Assembly: GCF_000373985.1 (NCBI RefSeq)
Contig: NZ_KB893099.1
Location: 1-28,975, forward strand
From: Desulfobacter curvatus DSM 3379
GTDB taxonomy: Bacteria; Desulfobacterota; Desulfobacteria; Desulfobacterales; Desulfobacteraceae
Length of the DNA stretch: 28,975 bases
Direction: 5' to 3'
The translations under genes and the position numbers were made by a program. Shown one piece after another: positions 15,886 to 23,855 of this stretch. The notes beneath the pieces were generated by a model. It was not told where the DNA came from. It did not search any database and saw only the letters and a list, made by a program, of their open reading frames with translations. Every line of letters begins with the position of its first letter. The stretch's first letter is position 1.

Positions 15886-15928
15886 GGTTTGTGCTCCTTT
15901 TCATTTAAAAAATCCAACCGATAGCTAA

Positions 15929-15999
15929 GTAAAAATTTTCACCTACGAGACATAGTGTCTGGCCAGGGGCCATAACGCGGTAGGCGAAAGACTTTTTAC
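15929..15999. repeat. Large nested inverted repeat
   Basis: The arm GTAAAAATTTTCACCTAC (15929-15946) pairs with 15980-15999 (GTAGGCGAAAGACTTTTTAC) with small bulges. Inside the loop are two further perfect hairpins, AGACA-TAG-TGTCT (15948-15960) and GGCC-AGG-GGCC (15961-15971). The overall form is a three-way junction. It would lie in the 5' leader of the minus-strand hypothetical gene. It is not a copy of the leader repeat A-D. The rest of 16000-16167 is non-coding, with an AGGGG/CCCCT hairpin near 16092-16106 and a GCCC/GGGC hairpin near 16112-16128 that may terminate the minus-strand TolC gene. Confidence 0.6.
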
Positions 16000-16167
16000 G
16001 ACACCATCAAATTCTGTGAAGAATAAGCGGGTGCCAGGTGTTAGTCAAGCTTAGATGCTGAGAACATTGAAGATTCAGAGTTGTTTCATCAGGGGGTAAC
16101 CCCTAACACGCCCTTAACATTTGGGCCTAAATGGTGTTTATTTTGTTTTTTTAATTTGAATAACAAT

Positions 16168-17478
16168 TCATTCTGATTTTTCTTTTAAAAAATAACCAAG
16201 GATATCTCCCTGGGTGTAAATAATTTTTAATATGGAAAGATAAAAGGAGGAACGGGCATTGGATATCCGTCGCTGGGCATCCACAAGCAAGGTATTAGCG
16301 TCCATGACATCAATGCTGTCAGCCATGCCGTATTTAAACTGCATCTGAACGGCACTGAAATTTTCCTGGGCAGATTTCACTTCGTCCGCAAGATTGATCA
16401 GAGTGGATTTTGCGGTGTTGAATTCCAGAAAAGACTGCTTTGATTCAAGGATTACCACCTTTTTTTCGTTAGCCAGGGACTGCTCTGCCTGGCGTTGTTT
16501 TGCCACGGCCTGTCGTACCTGGGCCCTTCGCAGTCCACCGTCATACAGGGTAAATATGAGCTGGGCCTGGATATAAGCCTCTTCGGTATCATATCCGCTT
16601 TGATTGCCAATTTCTGTATCATAAGTGATATCTTTTTCCCGGTAACCGCCTTCAAGCTCAATGCGGGGCCAGTATTCACCCTTTTCATAGGCAATGGTTC
16701 GCCGGGCAATCTCGACATCCTTTGTGGCTTCCTTGATTTCATAACGGTTTTCAAGGGCATGGGATTTTATCTGTTCAAGGGTGACTGAAAAATTTTCAAC
16801 CTCTTTGGTGTCTCCCGGTACAATGGAGAACTCATCTTCGATGCCCGTAAGTCTGACAATACCGGCCTTGGCTGTCCGGACATCATTGATTGCCATAATC
16901 TGGTTGGTTTTAGCCTTTGACAATTCAGCCTGGGCCCGGTACAGGGCGGTCTTTGTCACACTGCCCACAGTGAGTTTTTCATTCACCGAATCCTTGTATG
17001 TGTTCAATCGTTTAACTTCGGCATCCGCCACCTCCACCAGGCGTTTGAAATTCAATGCCTGGATATATGCCTGGGCCACCTGGAAAATATAATCACTTCT
17101 AATGGCCTGTTCTGAGAATTTTGCCTTTTTAATCCTTTTTTTACTGACATCATAGGCGATCAGTTCTTTGCCGTTCAGGGTAAAGGACTGGGTGAGTTTG
17201 CCGCCTAAGGTATTGACATCAGGTGTGTAAGAATCGTCGTTCTTAAAATTCAGGTAGCTGCCGTATAGCGTCGCTGCAGGGATAAGCACGGATTGGGCCC
17301 GCTTTTTATCTTGTTCTGCAATATAGGTCTGTTCCCTGGCAATCTGGATGGTTTCTGCATTCTCATTGGCCACGCGGCATAATTGTTCCAGGGTGTATGA
17401 CGGTTCGCAGAAGCCTTGTGCGGCAAAACCGAAAAGCAGTAACAATAGTGCCTGAGTCCAGACTCGCAACGTTTTCAT
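16168..17478 (-). CDS. TolC family outer membrane protein
   Basis: An outer-membrane channel component of a tripartite efflux or type I export system. It has 436 residues from ATG 17478. A signal peptide is clear: MKTLRVWTQ, then a Leu-rich hydrophobic stretch to about residue 20, then a cut near GFCEPS. The rest has long alpha-helical coiled regions with Ala/Gln/Glu-rich heptads and two similar halves, as in the OEP repeat of TolC; it ends FYLSILKIIYTQGDIL. I rejected a longer start (TTG 17529), which would put 17 residues before the signal peptide. It is 53 nt downstream of the acyl-CoA ligase in the same direction. No inner-membrane pump or adaptor gene is adjacent, so the partner is unknown. 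Confidence 0.85.
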   Translation of the reverse strand: MKTLRVWTQALLLLLFGFAAQGFCEPSYTLEQLCRVANENAETIQIAREQTYIAEQDKKRAQSVLIPAATLYGSYLNFKNDDSYTPDVNTLGGKLTQSFTLNGKELIAYDVSKKRIKKAKFSEQAIRSDYIFQVAQAYIQALNFKRLVEVADAEVKRLNTYKDSVNEKLTVGSVTKTALYRAQAELSKAKTNQIMAINDVRTAKAGIVRLTGIEDEFSIVPGDTKEVENFSVTLEQIKSHALENRYEIKEATKDVEIARRTIAYEKGEYWPRIELEGGYREKDITYDTEIGNQSGYDTEEAYIQAQLIFTLYDGGLRRAQVRQAVAKQRQAEQSLANEKKVVILESKQSFLEFNTAKSTLINLADEVKSAQENFSAVQMQFKYGMADSIDVMDANTLLVDAQRRISNARSSFYLSILKIIYTQGDILGYFLKEKSE

Positions 17479-17531
17479 CTTTAATTCTTTCCCGAAACCT
17501 TTATATATTCGAGTTGGTAGTAACTTCAAAA

Positions 17532-19244
17532 TTAAATATTCACTGAAAATGGTGATTGTTTATTGTATTCTTTCGTCCTTAATTTTTTTTTCAAAATTTT
17601 TCCTACATCGGATTTGGGCAGATCTTTTCTAAACTCCACGACCACCGGCAGTTTGTATTTGGCAAGCTTAGTACCGCAATAGTCAATGACTTCCTTTTCA
17701 GTCATTGTCTCTCCTTGTTTAAGGATGACAAATGCTTTGACGGCTTCACCGCGTTTGGGATGAGGGATACCAATGGCACAGGCCTCAAGGATTTTTGGAT
17801 GCTCAAACAGCACTTCGTCAATATCCCTTGGGTAGACACTGTAACCGCTGGAGATAATCATATCTTTTATTCGGTCAACAATATAGAAATAACCGTTTTC
17901 GTCCATTTGAGCAATGTCCCCTGAGCACAGAAAGCCGTCTTGGGTGATGGTCCTGGCCGTAGCATCCGGCTGGTTTAGATAGCCTTTCATGACCTGGGGT
18001 CCTTTGATAAGAAGCTCTCCGGGCTCTCCTATGGGCATCTGCCTGTCACGGTCTTCAAGGTCCACAATTTTGCAGACCGTGTCTGGGATGGGGAGCCCTA
18101 TACTGCCCACAACCCGTTTGCCCTGGAAGGGGTTGACATGGGTGACCGGCGTGCATTCGGTCATACCGAATCCCTCCACGATAATTGAGTCGGTTTTTTT
18201 CTGAAAGTTATTGATGATATCCAGCGGAAGGGGCGCAGATCCGGAAAAACAGGCCTTTATTGAGCTTAGATCGAGTTTTTTCATATCCGGGTGCTCCAAT
18301 ATGCCGATAAACATGGTGGGCACCATGGGAGCAAAGGATACCTTGAATTTAGAGATGGCTTCCAAAAGCGGCTCGGACTGGGGTTTGGGCACCAGTACAT
18401 TTCTCCACCCCATTTTGATGGCATAGTTCATGGATGTGGACATGCCGAATACATGGAAAAAGGGCAGGGCACCCAGCATGATTTCCCGGCCTTTCACAAA
18501 TTCGGGGAACCAGGCTTCAAGCTGCTGGACCTGGTAAGATAGATTTCGGTGGGTGAGCATGACACCTTTGGACGCCCCTGTGGTACCGCCGGTATACTGG
18601 TACATGGCCACATCGTCCATGGTGGCATCCGCCCGGCTTGTATCCGGGACGTATTGTGCAATTACATCTTTGAATTTATACAGATCGGGTGCAGGGGTAA
18701 CTTCTTTGACCAGCCCTTTTCTGGCGGCTGCCAGGGGGAAAAACAAGCGTTTTACCAAAGGAAGATAATCACCGATAGAGGTATAAACAATGGTCGTAAT
18801 ATCTGTTTTTTTTCGTAATTTTACCATGCGGTCTGCTAAAAGATCCAGTGTGATCAGGCATTTGGCGCCTGAATCCCTGAACTGGCGCTCAAGTTCTCTG
18901 TCTGCGTATAGGGGATTATGAAATACAACAATACCGCCAATTTTTAATGTGGCATAATAAGCGACCACACAGGGGATGACATTGGGCAGCAAAATGGCCA
19001 CACGGTCCCCTTTTTTTATGCCGAATTTCTTCAGGGCTGCGGCAAATCTGCAAACGGTGTCATTGAGCTGTGCAAAGGTCATGGCATATCCATGGCAGAT
19101 TAGCGCCGGGTTGTCGGGAAAGGTTTTTGCTGATAGCTCAAGATACTGGGGAATCAGAATGTCCTGATAGTCAACGTGCCGGGGAACACCTTGGGCATAA
19201 GATTCGGTCCAGATTTTTTCCCCATAAGCGCTTGCGTCAGACAA
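17532..19244 (-). CDS. fadD: Long-chain fatty-acid-CoA ligase
   Basis: An AMP-forming acyl-CoA synthetase: acid plus ATP plus CoA gives acyl-CoA. It has 570 residues from TTG 19244. The P-loop-like A3 motif is YTGGTTGASKG (217-227), GFGMTECTPV is the A5 motif, and SGYSVYPRDIDEVL and the C-terminal KDLPKSDVGKILKKKLR (with the catalytic Lys) are intact. I chose the TTG because GAGGAG lies 6 nt before it and the family-typical KIWTESYAQGVP then begins near residue 9. An ATG at 19331 lies inside the structured repeat D, so the extra 29 residues are not real. A medium-chain or aromatic substrate cannot be excluded. Confidence 0.85.
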   Translation of the reverse strand: MSDASAYGEKIWTESYAQGVPRHVDYQDILIPQYLELSAKTFPDNPALICHGYAMTFAQLNDTVCRFAAALKKFGIKKGDRVAILLPNVIPCVVAYYATLKIGGIVVFHNPLYADRELERQFRDSGAKCLITLDLLADRMVKLRKKTDITTIVYTSIGDYLPLVKRLFFPLAAARKGLVKEVTPAPDLYKFKDVIAQYVPDTSRADATMDDVAMYQYTGGTTGASKGVMLTHRNLSYQVQQLEAWFPEFVKGREIMLGALPFFHVFGMSTSMNYAIKMGWRNVLVPKPQSEPLLEAISKFKVSFAPMVPTMFIGILEHPDMKKLDLSSIKACFSGSAPLPLDIINNFQKKTDSIIVEGFGMTECTPVTHVNPFQGKRVVGSIGLPIPDTVCKIVDLEDRDRQMPIGEPGELLIKGPQVMKGYLNQPDATARTITQDGFLCSGDIAQMDENGYFYIVDRIKDMIISSGYSVYPRDIDEVLFEHPKILEACAIGIPHPKRGEAVKAFVILKQGETMTEKEVIDYCGTKLAKYKLPVVVEFRKDLPKSDVGKILKKKLRTKEYNKQSPFSVNI

Positions 19245-19259
19245 GGCTTTCTCCTCTGA

Positions 19260-19360
19260 ATAACGGCCATAGCCGACCTGGTCTATCGGACACCCGGAGT
19301 CAACCCACAACAAACCATGAAAGTAACTCAATCATGGCCGTTATTGTAACTTTCATATAA
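19260..19360 (-). repeat. Structured leader repeat, copy D
   Basis: The minus-strand copy precedes the acyl-CoA ligase. Stem 1 is ATGAAAGT with ACTTTCAT (19349-19356 and 19317-19324 on the plus strand). The linker is TTTGTTGTGGG. Stem 2 is GGTTGAC with GTCGGCT (19299-19305 and 19271-19277), seven pairs with G-U replacements of those in the other copies. GGGTG and CCAGGTC are kept. The tail CTATGGCCGTTAT ends 4 nt before the GAGGAG ribosome site. The apical loop of stem 1 also contains ATAACGGCCAT, the exact reverse complement of the tail core, so the ends of this copy could pair alternatively. Confidence 0.7.
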
Positions 19361-19409
19361 AGAAAGATTAAAATTTAAAAGAAAATACAAAGCATGAATA
19401 GTGCAATAA

Positions 19410-19439
19410 TTGATAGAAAGAAATGAATTGCCCTGTCAA
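19410..19439 (-). promoter_or_regulatory. Sigma-70-like promoter of the acyl-CoA ligase leader
   Basis: On the minus strand, TTGACA (19439-19434) is followed after 18 nt by TATCAA (19415-19410). A start near 19403 would give a ~160-nt leader that contains all of repeat copy D. The region 19361-19549 is otherwise AT-rich with no gene visible. Confidence 0.4.
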
Positions 19440-19549
19440 GAAAAAAAGTAAGGAAACATTAAAATATGTTAAATTTTGTAAAAGAAGGAGCTTCTCTACA
19501 GCAAACTTTCATCATACCACATAGTGTTTTGGGGAACGAAGGTGTAAAA

Positions 19550-20212
19550 TCAGTCAAGCAATGAGCTTGAACCACCGTGCCTGGAAGATATACTCAGGCC
19601 AATAAGCCAGCCAAGGAGAAGCACGCCTACACCGGCTATAAACCATTTAATCATGCCGGTTTTAAACAAAAAATCGTTTTTCCCCTTTTGTTCGGCAAGT
19701 GTGGCGGACAAGGATGTGTTCTGTGTTTTGAGACGTTCGTTTTCCTCTAAAATATCGGTTATATTGGCAGAGGCGGTCTTAAGCGCAGTATATTTTGATT
19801 TTAAGGTTTCAAGGTTTTGGATCAGGGTCTGGTTCTCTTTTTTAAGCTGTTCCATAACAACCTGATCTGCCTCTTCCGATAATGCCTTTATTTTTTCTTT
19901 AAGGGCAGCATTTTCGTTTTTTAACCGGGTTATGATTATTGATTTGGGAGGATCTGTTACGATGTAGCTTTTGTCCACCCATCCCTGTTCTCCGGATGAA
20001 AGTGCCACCTTAAGGTAACCGTTCTTTTCTTCAATTATGGTTAAAGGGGTGTCGCTTTTTAAGGCTGAGAGCACAGGGTAGCCCGGGCCGGGTCCCTCCC
20101 TGAATGTGAGAATGAGCATATCAGAGACATACGCGGTCTGGGCATGGCATAACGCTGTAGTTCCCATAACAATTAGAACAACCGCACAAATCCGTGAAAA
20201 AAGTTTCATCAT
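19550..20212 (-). CDS. SH3-domain, coiled-coil, C-terminally anchored protein (TIGR04211-like)
   Basis: A 220-residue exported, membrane-anchored protein. It has a signal peptide (about 1-24, cut near CHAQ), a bacterial SH3 domain (about 25-88: LILTFREGPGPGYPVLSALK and QGWVDKSYIV), a coiled coil (about 95-180, rich in Glu/Lys/Leu heptads), and one transmembrane helix (about 187-207, WFIAGVGVLLLGWLIGLSI) followed by a short Arg/Ser tail. This is the architecture of the 'SH3 and anchor' family found in proteobacteria. It probably binds peptidoglycan or another envelope part from the periplasmic side; no function is proven. AAGGAGG lies 9 nt before the ATG. It is divergent from the DAC-domain gene. 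Confidence 0.8.
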   Translation of the reverse strand: MMKLFSRICAVVLIVMGTTALCHAQTAYVSDMLILTFREGPGPGYPVLSALKSDTPLTIIEEKNGYLKVALSSGEQGWVDKSYIVTDPPKSIIITRLKNENAALKEKIKALSEEADQVVMEQLKKENQTLIQNLETLKSKYTALKTASANITDILEENERLKTQNTSLSATLAEQKGKNDFLFKTGMIKWFIAGVGVLLLGWLIGLSISSRHGGSSSLLD

Positions 20213-20371
20213 TATTCATTGCCTCCTTAACAGTTTTTAGTTAATTATCAGTCCTTCCCTTTTTTTACAACACCCGGCATGTAAAAAAAACTTGCCAAAC
20301 CGCGTGGAACATGGGATCAATCATTACTCCCTGTCATTAATTACAGTCTGTTAAATTAAAACGGTCGGCGT

Positions 20372-21814
20372 ATGAATCAGGACTCTTTCAAGAAATTGTG
20401 TATTGCCAATATCCTTAACGGGGTGTCTGACGGGTTGCGCATGTATTCCAATCCCAGTCGTGTTGCCCTGCTGTTTGCACCGGGCCCGGATGAGCCTGTG
20501 CAGGTATTTGACCCCCAGGATCTTTTGTTCGGGCATGAAACAGTACTTAATGAAGTCTTTCTTGTCAACGAAGAACGCTGGCGGCAGCAGATTGCGGAGC
20601 AGATTGAAGGCCAGCCTAAAGGCTATCTGATCCCCCAGGAAACTCTGGGTTTGTCCGGACTTATTGCGTTTGCAGGTGCAAGCAGTGAATTTTTTTACCA
20701 GGTCTGGTTTACCGAACACCATCCTGACATGTGTTCCATCAAACCAACGGAAAAATGGCTGGAGCAGGCGGCTTCCCTGCTTGTCCATGATTATACCTCG
20801 GGCAATCCGCCCATCAACTGTTCGGATTATGTGGTTAAAAATTATGCACTCCAGGCCATAGCCGATTATATGGTGGATGAGCGCAACAGTCATCTGGGGT
20901 ATGATACCAAAATTCAGATCCCAACGATCCTGAACTATATTCTTTCCATTTCAAAAACCAGAGAAGAAGGGGCCTGGGCAAGGGGGGTTCTGTTTTTTAC
21001 GGACCCGGTCAATATAGATGCCATTGATTTTTTAACCATGTTTCGGCGTAATGAAAGACCGGTAATTTCCAATATCAAGCACATCAGAAAACTTCTTGTC
21101 AGTGTAGAGCGCTCAAATCGTAAACTGGTTTCCGACGGCAATTATGTGGTGGGGATCACATTAGCCCCTATCCCTGAGTATGCAATTATAGCAGATTTCA
21201 GAGGCGATCACGGCTTTCTGGGTCTGGGTACCCAGAAACTTGCCTCATTTTGTGACGGCAATTTTTATTCCACCACCAGGGAAAATAAACTGGTGGAGTT
21301 GGAAGAATTGCTTTTAGATTCACAGCTTGATATCGAAACGGCGGGCACCCTGTTCAGTGTCGTTTCCGGGTTGATACACCAGGCAGGACATTCACATTTC
21401 GGCAGTACCGTGGTCATTGATATGAACGATGAGCCACTGGTGCTGTCCGGTCATGTACTGGATCCCCCTTTATGCCTTCTGGATTCTGATAATTATAACC
21501 TGGCCGCCGCGTTCATGCGCATTGACGGCGCAGTTCAAATAACACCGGATGCCAAAATCCGGGGATTCGGATGTCTTCTGGACGGGCAATCCGTTACCTG
21601 GGAAAACATGGCCCGGGGTGCCAGGTACAACTCTGCATTGAGATTTTCCGCCACAACATCAAAAGTGATTGTGGTTGTCGTTTCTGCTGACAGACCGATC
21701 TCAATAATTTATAACGGTATTGAATTGAACGGCATATCAAGGTGGAAACCCATTTACCAGTACATGCCGGAAATATTTACCCTTGAACAGCATTTGCATG
21801 GCGTGCAGATATGA
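20372..21814 (+). CDS. DAC (diadenylate cyclase) domain protein with altered RHR motif
   Basis: A 480-residue protein whose C-terminal third (about 325-455) is a DisA_N/DAC-like domain. GTLFSVVSGLIHQAGHSHFG starts it. DGAVQI (385-390) keeps the DGA motif. GARYNSALRFS (416-426) occupies the place of the usual GTRHRAA motif, and VIVVVVSADRPISIIYNG closes it. Canonical enzymes make c-di-AMP from two ATP. Here RHR is RYN (418-420), so activity or product may differ. The N-terminal ~300 residues have no motif I recognise and no membrane helix; they probably form a sensor. The Shine-Dalgarno is weak. nagZ starts 9 nt after the stop, so the two are probably one transcript. That this is a DAC fold I consider likely; catalysis is uncertain. 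Confidence 0.65.
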   Translation: MNQDSFKKLCIANILNGVSDGLRMYSNPSRVALLFAPGPDEPVQVFDPQDLLFGHETVLNEVFLVNEERWRQQIAEQIEGQPKGYLIPQETLGLSGLIAFAGASSEFFYQVWFTEHHPDMCSIKPTEKWLEQAASLLVHDYTSGNPPINCSDYVVKNYALQAIADYMVDERNSHLGYDTKIQIPTILNYILSISKTREEGAWARGVLFFTDPVNIDAIDFLTMFRRNERPVISNIKHIRKLLVSVERSNRKLVSDGNYVVGITLAPIPEYAIIADFRGDHGFLGLGTQKLASFCDGNFYSTTRENKLVELEELLLDSQLDIETAGTLFSVVSGLIHQAGHSHFGSTVVIDMNDEPLVLSGHVLDPPLCLLDSDNYNLAAAFMRIDGAVQITPDAKIRGFGCLLDGQSVTWENMARGARYNSALRFSATTSKVIVVVVSADRPISIIYNGIELNGISRWKPIYQYMPEIFTLEQHLHGVQI

Positions 21815-21823
21815 TGATTTGTT

Positions 21824-22825
21824 ATGACTCAATTTGATTTTCAATCACTACCGGACCTGGCCGGCCAGCGTCTGATGTTTGGGTTTGACGGCCAGACCCT
21901 TAATGCTGAATTAAAACATCTGATTAAGGAATACAGAGCCGGGGGAATAATTCTGTTTCGGCCGAATATCGAATCGGCAGACCAGTTGCGCCGCTTGTGC
22001 ACGGATGCCCGAAAATATGCACTGGATCAAGGTTTGCCGGACCTGTTTGTTGCCGTGGACCAGGAGGGCGGACAGGTGGCAAGACTGCGCAACCCCTTTT
22101 TCACTGAGTTTCCCGGCAATCCCCATATGAAAACCCTTGAAGACGCCTGGGAATTTGCCCGGATTACAGTATCAGAGTTATCTGACATGGGTATTAACAT
22201 GAATATGGCCCCGGTGATGGATGTGGCCCCGCCGGATATGGATTCCATTATGAAAGACCGGGTCTTTACAGGGGGCCCAGACCGTGTTGCGGAACTGGGC
22301 ACTGCGGTGATCCAGGGGCTTCAAAAGGGTGGGGTTATGGCTGTGGCCAAACATTTTCCCGGCATCGGCAGAACAGTAAAGGATTCTCATTTCTTTCTGC
22401 CTGAACTGGATGTGGAATTGTCCGACTTAACACAGACGGATCTGGTTCCTTTTGAAGCCGCAAAAAAAGCGCGGGTTTCAGGGATTATGTTGTCCCATAT
22501 CATGTTTCCCAAACTGGACCCGGACTGGCAGGCCAGTTTGTCAAAGAATATTGCCTACGATCTATTGAGGGTGGATATGGGATATCAGGGCATTGTCATG
22601 ACCGACGATTTGGACATGAAGGCCATCCGTCACGATATGAATACCTGTATTCACAGAATCATGACTGCACAAATCGACATGGCGCTTGTCTGCCACACCG
22701 GACCCAATATTGCCGAAGCCAGGGACGCTGTGATAGGATATCTTGAAACGGACAGAGACTTGTTTGAATCAGGCCGGACCTGTGTGAAAAGGATTTTAGC
22801 GGCAAAAGAAAGGTTTCTTGTTTAA
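21824..22825 (+). CDS. nagZ: Beta-N-acetylhexosaminidase (glycoside hydrolase family 3)
   Basis: This enzyme removes N-acetylglucosamine from muropeptides in peptidoglycan recycling, or from other beta-linked GlcNAc. It has 333 residues, the NagZ single-domain size. AVDQEGGQVARLR (77-89) is the substrate loop, AKHFPGIGRTVKDSH (175-189) has the catalytic DSH loop, and MTDDLDM (259-265) has the nucleophile Asp. KHFPG is followed by Ile where many NagZ have His. No signal peptide is seen, so it is cytoplasmic. It is 9 nt downstream of the DAC-domain gene and ends convergently on tsaD with a 4-nt overlap of the stop codons. Confidence 0.88.
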   Translation: MTQFDFQSLPDLAGQRLMFGFDGQTLNAELKHLIKEYRAGGIILFRPNIESADQLRRLCTDARKYALDQGLPDLFVAVDQEGGQVARLRNPFFTEFPGNPHMKTLEDAWEFARITVSELSDMGINMNMAPVMDVAPPDMDSIMKDRVFTGGPDRVAELGTAVIQGLQKGGVMAVAKHFPGIGRTVKDSHFFLPELDVELSDLTQTDLVPFEAAKKARVSGIMLSHIMFPKLDPDWQASLSKNIAYDLLRVDMGYQGIVMTDDLDMKAIRHDMNTCIHRIMTAQIDMALVCHTGPNIAEARDAVIGYLETDRDLFESGRTCVKRILAAKERFLV

Positions 22826-23832
22826 AGTTTTACCCTGGAATAGACATCATCTCCCAGTCCGCAGACCTGGTTGTCCCGGATCATTTCCCATCCCCTGGCT
22901 GCAATCATGGCAGCATTATCTCCGCATAGGGCCAAGGGGGGAGAAAATACGTTAATTTGATGCTGTTTAGCCCTTTTAGAAAGGATATCAACAAAGGTTC
23001 GGTTGGCGGAGACCCCGCCTGCAATACCGATGCAACGGCAGTTTGTCTGTCTGGCTGCCGCGATCAGTTTGGTGGACAGGACATCAATGACAGCCATTTG
23101 GAACCCGGCTGCCACATGGGCCAGCCGATCTTCGCTCATATCCTGATCCATATCAGGGTTTTCATGCAGGTGCCGGGCCACCGCCGATTTAAGTCCGCTG
23201 AAACTGAAGTCAAAGTTGTCTTTCTTAATCATGCTTCTGGGGAATTTGATTTTTTCAGGATCACCCTTTTTTGCCAGGGCTTCAATGGCAGGCCCCCCCG
23301 GATAGCTTAGCCCCATCATCTTGGCCACCTTGTCAAAGGCTTCTCCTGCCGCATCATCCCGGGTCTGGCCCATGAGGCTGAATGTGCCGGGTTCGTTTAC
23401 ATGATAAATATTGGTGTGCCCGCCTGACACCACAAGGGAGATGAATGGAAAGCCGGGGGGGGGATTCAAAAGCTGTAAAGAGCAGATATGGGCTTCAAGG
23501 TGATTAACCCCGGCCAGGGGAAGATTTCGTGCCCAGGCCAGGGCCTTGGCATAGGAAAACCCCACCAGAAGTGCGCCGATCAATCCAGGACCCTGGGTGG
23601 CGGCAATGCCGTCAATGTCATCCAGGCTGACACCGGCCTGCGCCAGGGCCTGGTCCACCACCGGGTCTATGGCCTCAAGGTGCATGCGCGATGCAAGTTC
23701 AGGCACCACTCCGCCGTATATGGCATGGGTGGATATCTGGGAAGAGACAATAGAAGAGCGAATACGCGCACCATCCTCCACGACGGCTGCCGCAGTTTCG
23801 TCGCAGGAGGATTCAATCCCGAGAATGAGCAT
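22822..23832 (-). CDS. tsaD: tRNA N6-adenosine threonylcarbamoyltransferase
   Basis: This enzyme transfers threonylcarbamoyl to A37 of ANN-decoding tRNAs, with TsaB, TsaC and TsaE encoded elsewhere. It has 336 residues. GIESSCDETAAAVV (5-18) is the ASKHA nucleotide-binding start. The metal ligands are in NHLEAHICS (His111, His115), and SLVVSGGHTN, FSGLKSAV and GIAGGVSANR are all present. It lies 23 nt after purM on the same strand and is probably co-transcribed with it. The last codons overlap the end of nagZ by 4 nt, tail to tail. The Shine-Dalgarno is weak, so translation may depend on purM. Confidence 0.95.
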   Translation of the reverse strand: MLILGIESSCDETAAAVVEDGARIRSSIVSSQISTHAIYGGVVPELASRMHLEAIDPVVDQALAQAGVSLDDIDGIAATQGPGLIGALLVGFSYAKALAWARNLPLAGVNHLEAHICSLQLLNPPPGFPFISLVVSGGHTNIYHVNEPGTFSLMGQTRDDAAGEAFDKVAKMMGLSYPGGPAIEALAKKGDPEKIKFPRSMIKKDNFDFSFSGLKSAVARHLHENPDMDQDMSEDRLAHVAAGFQMAVIDVLSTKLIAAARQTNCRCIGIAGGVSANRTFVDILSKRAKQHQINVFSPPLALCGDNAAMIAARGWEMIRDNQVCGLGDDVYSRVKL

Positions 23833-23855
23833 GGGTTTAATTTCCGGCAGGGGAA

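Noticed and set aside
15929..15999. Fifth copy of the structured leader repeat
   Set aside because: It shares no linker, no GGTG/AGGTC and no GGCYGTTAT tail in the right order with copies A-D.
19245..19331. N-terminal extension of the acyl-CoA ligase from ATG
   Set aside because: It is encoded within structured repeat D and lacks family similarity; TTG 19244 has the ribosome site.
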